From positions 1,054,001 through 1,118,000 of the forward strand of contig CBDETA010000004.1 in NCBI GenBank assembly GCA_965242785.1: 64,000 nucleotides of DNA. Direction: 5' to 3'. Shown piece after piece: positions 60,177 through 64,000 of the stretch. A program made the translations under genes and the position numbers. Within the stretch, counting starts at the first letter, position 1; the number at the start of each line of letters is the position of its first letter. The notes beneath the pieces are model-generated. The model saw nothing but the letters and a program-made list of their open reading frames with translations, was not told the origin of the DNA and made no database searches. Source of the stretch: Maricaulis sp965242785 (lineage in GTDB: Bacteria > Pseudomonadota > Alphaproteobacteria > Caulobacterales > Maricaulaceae).

Positions 60177-61697
60177 ATGGCGATCAAGCCGCATTCCGAA
60201 CTGGCCGCGAACAGCTGGGCCTTTGAAAACGAGCCGCTGATCAAACCGACCGGGTTTCGCGAGTATGATGCGCGCTGGTGGTTCGGCCATCCTGCCTCTG
60301 ACAAGCCGTCCGATCTCAACCTCTATGGCGTCCAGGCCCTGGGCCTGGGTCTGGGTACGCTGATCCACGAGCTGGGCGTGGCGCCCAAGATTGTCGTAGG
60401 CCACGATTTCCGCGGCTATTCCCTCAGCGTGAAACAAGCGCTGGAAGTGGGCCTGATGGCGGCTGGCATCGAAGTGCACGACATCGGATTGGCGCTGTCG
60501 CCGGTGGCCTATTTCGCCCAGTTCGATCTGGACATTCCCTGCGTGGCCATGGTCACGGCAAGCCACAACTCCAATGGCTGGACCGGCGTGAAGATGGGCG
60601 CGCAACGCCCGCTGACCTTCGGGCCGGACGAGATGAGCCGGCTCAAGGCGATCGTCCTCAACGGTGAAGGCAAGACCCGCGCAGGCGGCGGCTATGTGCG
60701 CCAGGACGGCGTCTCCCAGCGCTTCATCGAGGATGTCGCCCGCGATGTTACGATCTCGCGTCCGCTCAAGGTCGTGGCGGCCTGCGGCAATGGCACGGCC
60801 GGCGCCTATGCCCCGCAAGCCCTGCGCGGCATGGGTGTCGAGGTCGTCGAGATGGATTGCGAGCTCGACCACACCTTCCCCAACTACAATCCCAATCCGG
60901 AAGACATGAAGATGCTGCACGCCATCCGCGACGCGGTGTTGGAGCATGGCGCGGATGTCGGCCTGGGGTTTGACGGCGATGGGGACCGCTGCGGCGTCAT
61001 CGACAATGAGGGCGAGGAGATCTTCGCCGACAAGATCGGCCTGATGCTGGCGCGCGACCTGGCGCCGCTGCACCCAGGGTCGACGTTTGTGGTCGATGTG
61101 AAGTCGACCGGCCTGTTCGCCATTGATCCGGTGCTCGCCGAGCACGGCTGCAAGACCGACTACTACAAGACCGGTCATTCCTACATCAAGCGCCGCTCCA
61201 AGGAGTTGGGCGCGCTGGCGGGCTTTGAAAAATCTGGCCATTTCTTCCTGCAGCCGCCGATCGGCCGAGGCTATGATGACGGCCTGGTGGCCGCCCGTGC
61301 GGTGCTGCAGATGTTGGACCGCAATCCGGACAGGTCGATGGCGGATCTGCGCCGGGCCCTGCCGGTGAGCTATGGTTCGCCGACCATGTCGCCCTATTGT
61401 GCGGACGAACAGAAATACGAGGTCGTCGATCGCATCGTGGCTCAGGTCGAAGGCGCGGCTAAAACGGGAAAGCGCATTGGCGACCGCGAGATTGAGAACA
61501 TAAATCTGGTCAATGGCGTCAGATTTACGCTGACTGACGGGTCCTGGGGATTGGTACGCGCGTCGTCCAATACTCCGAATCTGGTTGTCGTCGTGGAAAG
61601 TATGAAAGACAGGGCCGATCTGAAGGTCATTTTTTCGTTCATCCGGGAGTTGCTCGGCATCCACCCAGAGGTGGGTGAGTTTGACCAGGTGTTGTAA
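60177..61697 (+). CDS. Phosphomannomutase/phosphoglucomutase
   Basis: 506 residues from ATG 60177 behind GAGAGGGGAAATC. The active serine loop is TASHNSNGWTGVKMG, the metal loop is FDGDGDRCGVID, and the sugar-binding region has GHSYIKRRSKELGALAGFEKSGHFFL. The C-terminal phosphate-binding loop is RASSNTPNLVVVVE. The size and motifs fit the alpha-D-phosphohexomutase family that serves GDP-mannose or UDP-glucose supply. It feeds the exopolysaccharide genes around it. The last 100 bases of the gene are already AT-richer. Confidence 0.92.
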   Translation: MAIKPHSELAANSWAFENEPLIKPTGFREYDARWWFGHPASDKPSDLNLYGVQALGLGLGTLIHELGVAPKIVVGHDFRGYSLSVKQALEVGLMAAGIEVHDIGLALSPVAYFAQFDLDIPCVAMVTASHNSNGWTGVKMGAQRPLTFGPDEMSRLKAIVLNGEGKTRAGGGYVRQDGVSQRFIEDVARDVTISRPLKVVAACGNGTAGAYAPQALRGMGVEVVEMDCELDHTFPNYNPNPEDMKMLHAIRDAVLEHGADVGLGFDGDGDRCGVIDNEGEEIFADKIGLMLARDLAPLHPGSTFVVDVKSTGLFAIDPVLAEHGCKTDYYKTGHSYIKRRSKELGALAGFEKSGHFFLQPPIGRGYDDGLVAARAVLQMLDRNPDRSMADLRRALPVSYGSPTMSPYCADEQKYEVVDRIVAQVEGAAKTGKRIGDREIENINLVNGVRFTLTDGSWGLVRASSNTPNLVVVVESMKDRADLKVIFSFIRELLGIHPEVGEFDQVL

Positions 61698-61702
61698 GCA
61701 AA

Positions 61703-62716
61703 TTGAGCCAGTGTTTTGATCAGCCTGAGTTTCCAGATCTCGATACGTCGGTTACTGTCGTAGTTGTATCGTTTAACTCAGGCGACTATTTGCAGCCTTG
61801 TGTGGACGCACTAGCAAACCAGACCTTCCGCGACTTTCAGGCCGTCATTGTCGACAATGCATCCACGGATGGGTCGGCAGACCGATTAGTCATCCCGGAT
61901 GGGAGATTTGTGTTGGTGAGGTTGAATGAGAATGTCGGCTTTGCAGCCGCAAACAACTTTGTTGCTCAAAGAGTTAAGTCACCTTACCTAGTCACCTTGA
62001 ACCCTGATACGATCGCAACTGACTCCTGGTTGGAGCGCCTTACCGCTGGTGCTCGTCGTTGGCCAGAGGCCGGCGCGTTCGGATCTACGCAAGTTCAGCT
62101 GGATGACCCTCAGCTTTTGGATGGTGCTGGCGACGAATGGCACGCTGCCGGGGTCGGTTGGAGGGCCCTTGAGGGCCATCCGGTCAGTGGGAATCGGTCC
62201 GAAGGTGAGACCTTCTCTCCATGTGCGGCCGCCGCGCTATACCGTAGAGAGTTGTTCCTCGAGTTGGGCGGCTTCGATGAAGCCTTCTTCTGTTATTGCG
62301 AAGACATCGACCTGGGCTTTCGGCTCAGACTGCGGGGATACCCGTGTGCCCAAATCCCCGACGCCGTCGTATTTCACGCGGGCTCGGGGACTACAGGGAA
62401 AGTTTCCGAGTTTACATTGTTTCATGGCCACCGAAATCGAGTGTGGGTGTTCATGAAAAACACGCCTGGATGGTTGATGTGGGTGCTGTGGCCTTGGCAT
62501 ATCTACCTCAATCGTCTTATGCTGGCCTCCGCCCCCAGCGAAGAATACCGTCGCATACTTCGTCGAGCCTATGACGCGGCTTGGGCCGGGCGAAGGCAGG
62601 TTCTGCGCGAGAGGGTAAAGGTGCAGCGTGGTCGCCGCCTCAGTATTCTTGAGTTTGTGAAAGTAGCGGCTTGGCGCCGCGAGCAAATCGTACGTCGGGC
62701 CCCGCTTCGACAGTAG
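61703..62716 (+). CDS. Family 2 glycosyltransferase
   Basis: 337 residues. The GT-A core shows TVVVVSFNSGDYLQPCVDAL, VIVDNASTDGSAD, LNENVGFAAANNFVAQ, LNPDTIATDSW and the acceptor region YCEDIDLGFRLRLRGY. It resembles rhamnosyl- and hexosyltransferases that build polysaccharide repeat units. It has a TTG start (61703) 5 bases after the phosphomannomutase stop; no ATG is better placed. It is AT-richer than upstream genes, marking the beginning of the variable polysaccharide genes. Sugar and acceptor unknown. Confidence 0.9.
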   Translation: MSQCFDQPEFPDLDTSVTVVVVSFNSGDYLQPCVDALANQTFRDFQAVIVDNASTDGSADRLVIPDGRFVLVRLNENVGFAAANNFVAQRVKSPYLVTLNPDTIATDSWLERLTAGARRWPEAGAFGSTQVQLDDPQLLDGAGDEWHAAGVGWRALEGHPVSGNRSEGETFSPCAAAALYRRELFLELGGFDEAFFCYCEDIDLGFRLRLRGYPCAQIPDAVVFHAGSGTTGKVSEFTLFHGHRNRVWVFMKNTPGWLMWVLWPWHIYLNRLMLASAPSEEYRRILRRAYDAAWAGRRQVLRERVKVQRGRRLSILEFVKVAAWRREQIVRRAPLRQ

Positions 62717-62720
62717 GCGT

Positions 62721-63326
62721 CTATCCGAGTATTTCGTCGACAACCGATCTGAGGTTTGCGCCTACCGAACAGGCTATGCCAGGCCCTTGCTCTGCATACT
62801 CCCGGTGCCCGTGGCCGGTGAGGACGAGGTAATTCCTCTTCACCCCAGCTCGGTGGCCAGCCAGCAGGTCGGAATGCTTATCACCGACCATAAAGCACCT
62901 GCTCGGCTCAATTCGTTCGTGCTCGAGAATTTTCAGGAGCATGCCTGGATTCGGCTTTCTCCAAGGGTGATCAGGCACGTTATGGGGCCACACGCCTTCT
63001 TTATGATGGGCGCAAGCGGCTGTGTAATCGAAACCGGGTATCCCTATCTGTTTTTCAACTTCCTCTTGGATCATCTCAAAGTCTTTCCAAGTATAGTAGC
63101 CTCGACCAACACCCGATTGATTGGTTACGATCGCGACGACCCAGTTGTTCTCTATCAAATCTAGAACGGAGTCGCGAGCGCCGGCGGTCAGGCGGACCTC
63201 ATCCGGACTTGCAAGGTAATTCGTCTCTTCGACTACTACACCGTCACGATCTAGAAACGCGATCCCCCGTACCTGCTCGAGGGAACGTCGTCTCATTCTG
63301 AAAAATATACCTGAATCCAAACGCAT
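62721..63326 (-). CDS. HAD-IIIA phosphatase, GmhB-like
   Basis: 201 residues. HAD motifs: FLDRDGVVVEETNYL (nucleophile Asp26), TNQSGVGRGYYT (motif II), RKPNPGM (Lys of motif III) and MVGDKHSDLLAGHRAG (motif IV). The order is that of heptose-bisphosphate phosphatases and histidinol-phosphatases. The zinc loop is odd: Cys105 and His107 are present, but the second Cys-x-Cys is replaced by HNVPDHPW. It is expressed against the glycosyltransferase. The start may be the internal ATG at 63296. It may dephosphorylate a heptose or other sugar for the surface polysaccharide. Confidence 0.85.
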   Translation of the reverse strand: MRLDSGIFFRMRRRSLEQVRGIAFLDRDGVVVEETNYLASPDEVRLTAGARDSVLDLIENNWVVAIVTNQSGVGRGYYTWKDFEMIQEEVEKQIGIPGFDYTAACAHHKEGVWPHNVPDHPWRKPNPGMLLKILEHERIEPSRCFMVGDKHSDLLAGHRAGVKRNYLVLTGHGHREYAEQGPGIACSVGANLRSVVDEILG

Positions 63327-63440
63327 TTAGTTAGTTTTCTAAGACAAATTCGGGGCCGCCGAAGGCAGCTGTCGTGAGGTCATTGCACTAGCAGAGGGGA
63401 TCACGTAAAAAAACCCTAAACTGGATGTGCGGGTGAGCAA

Positions 63441-64000
63441 ATGACCCAGAATTTGGTGCTGGCTAGGCGGCTGGCAGTCCGTGAAATCGTGTCGCGCTAC
63501 CGGGGGGCATGGCTCGGAGCCGTATGGATCATCGTGGCGCCTATTGCTACTTTGATGATCTATTTGTTTGTCTTCACAGTGGTTTTCGAGGCTCGTTGGG
63601 GTGGGGTCCCGGGTGAGCGCGGTGCGTTTGGCGTGGTCATTTTTCTGGGGCTCACAATATATGGCTTTCTTTCGGAGGTTCTTACTAAGGCGACAGGGAG
63701 CATATTAAGTCACAAGAACTACGTTACGAAGGTTGTTTTTCCTCTTGAGTCTATTCCGGTTTCTGTTGTTCTGGTCGCGTTGTTTTATTTCGTGATGAAC
63801 TTTTCTATTTATTTGATTGCGCACTTTTTTGTGTTTGGAGTGCCGTCGATTGTGTCGTTGTTGTTCCCTGTGGTCTTTCTTCCCTTGGTTGTATTTTCTA
63901 TAGGTGCGGCTTTCTGCGTTGCTGCCATATCCACCTACGTACGGGATGTTTCGCAGGTGATTTATCTCGGTACGGTCGCGCTGCTGTTTTTGTGCCCAAT
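63441..64000 (+). CDS. ABC-2 type polysaccharide export permease (Wzm/KpsM-like), cut by window end
   Basis: Open from ATG 63441 to the window end (about 186 residues). The N-terminus QNLVLARRLAVREIVSRYRG, then AVWIIVAPIATLMIYLFVFTVVFEARW, and later LTIYGFLSEVLTKATGSILSHKNYVTKVVFPLE and the conserved YVRDVSQ are typical of O-antigen or capsule ABC permeases. It exports finished polysaccharide with an ATPase expected just beyond the window. The DNA is markedly AT-rich. GGGTGAGC precedes the ATG. Confidence 0.92.
   Translation, partial: MTQNLVLARRLAVREIVSRYRGAWLGAVWIIVAPIATLMIYLFVFTVVFEARWGGVPGERGAFGVVIFLGLTIYGFLSEVLTKATGSILSHKNYVTKVVFPLESIPVSVVLVALFYFVMNFSIYLIAHFFVFGVPSIVSLLFPVVFLPLVVFSIGAAFCVAAISTYVRDVSQVIYLGTVALLFLCP

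Noticed and set aside
59637..61664. A 675-residue minus-strand frame opposite glmM and the phosphomannomutase
   Set aside because: The plus-strand genes carry the active-site serine and metal loops; the minus frame spans two genes and their gap and looks like a shadow.
1..64000. CRISPR arrays, insertion sequences, integrase or phage genes
   Set aside because: No regularly spaced repeats, transposase-like frames or terminal inverted repeats were recognised in any part of the window.

Overview
The window is GC-rich, gene-dense DNA from an alphaproteobacterium, most probably a stalked or prosthecate marine member of the Maricaulaceae/Hyphomonadaceae group. I infer this from GapR (DUF2312), a CpdR-type receiver, a zinc-free L36 protein, a Caulobacter-like MotA, large TonB-dependent receptors and a GutQ/KpsF isomerase. 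The species is inferred from protein family character only; no database search was possible. About 57 protein genes, one tRNA, one clear riboswitch and several terminators can be supported.

Region 1 (1-10.8 kb) is mostly on the minus strand. It holds the N-terminal part of a secreted S9 peptidase, a small basic protein downstream of GapR, an alpha/beta hydrolase with a TPR protein, a MASE1-CHASE-PAS histidine kinase with an overlapping Rcp1-like receiver, a tandem acyl-CoA dehydrogenase pair, a HAD phosphatase and rpmJ. Region 2 (10.8-23.7 kb) holds a methyltransferase, a membrane-anchored Clp-fold serine protease, an iron alcohol dehydrogenase, an overlapping operon of two DUF1194 proteins plus an MltB-type transglycosylase, a hybrid kinase, an MFS exporter, motA, a small hydrolase and mnmC. 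Region 3 (23.8-29.5 kb) is a WecG/TagA glycosyltransferase followed by a cobalamin riboswitch and a vitamin B12 uptake operon, btuB-btuF-btuC-btuD.

Region 4 (29.5-45.3 kb) contains Mrp, a divergent LuxR-type regulator and kinase pair, tRNA-Val(GAC), a large TonB-dependent receptor, CpdR, an N-formylglutamate amidohydrolase family protein, a Cro/CI regulator, a HisN-type phosphatase, a lipoprotein-type methyltransferase coupled to a secreted unknown, Hsp20, a pentapeptide-repeat protein, a RibD that lacks a recognisable reductase domain, and gpmA. Region 5 (45.3-55.2 kb) is an arabinose-5-phosphate isomerase and a complete type I secretion system (ABC exporter, HlyD adaptor, TolC-like channel). 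Its apparent cargo follows directly: a 1,448-residue protein with six cadherin-like repeats, a PPC domain, a serralysin-type zinc protease, RTX repeats and a long C-terminal extension.

Region 6 (55.2-64 kb) makes and exports surface polysaccharide: UDP-glucuronate 4-epimerase, UDP-glucose dehydrogenase, GalU, GlmM, a phosphomannomutase/phosphoglucomutase, then a family 2 glycosyltransferase, a GmhB-like phosphatase and the start of an O-antigen/capsule ABC permease. The last three genes are visibly richer in AT than everything before them, as expected where a variable polysaccharide locus begins.

I saw no insertion sequence, prophage, CRISPR array or integrase. The least expected items are the cadherin-serralysin fusion beside its exporter, the lipoprotein methyltransferase pair, the DUF1194-DUF1194-MltB operon, the reductase-less RibD and several candidate cis-regulatory structures.
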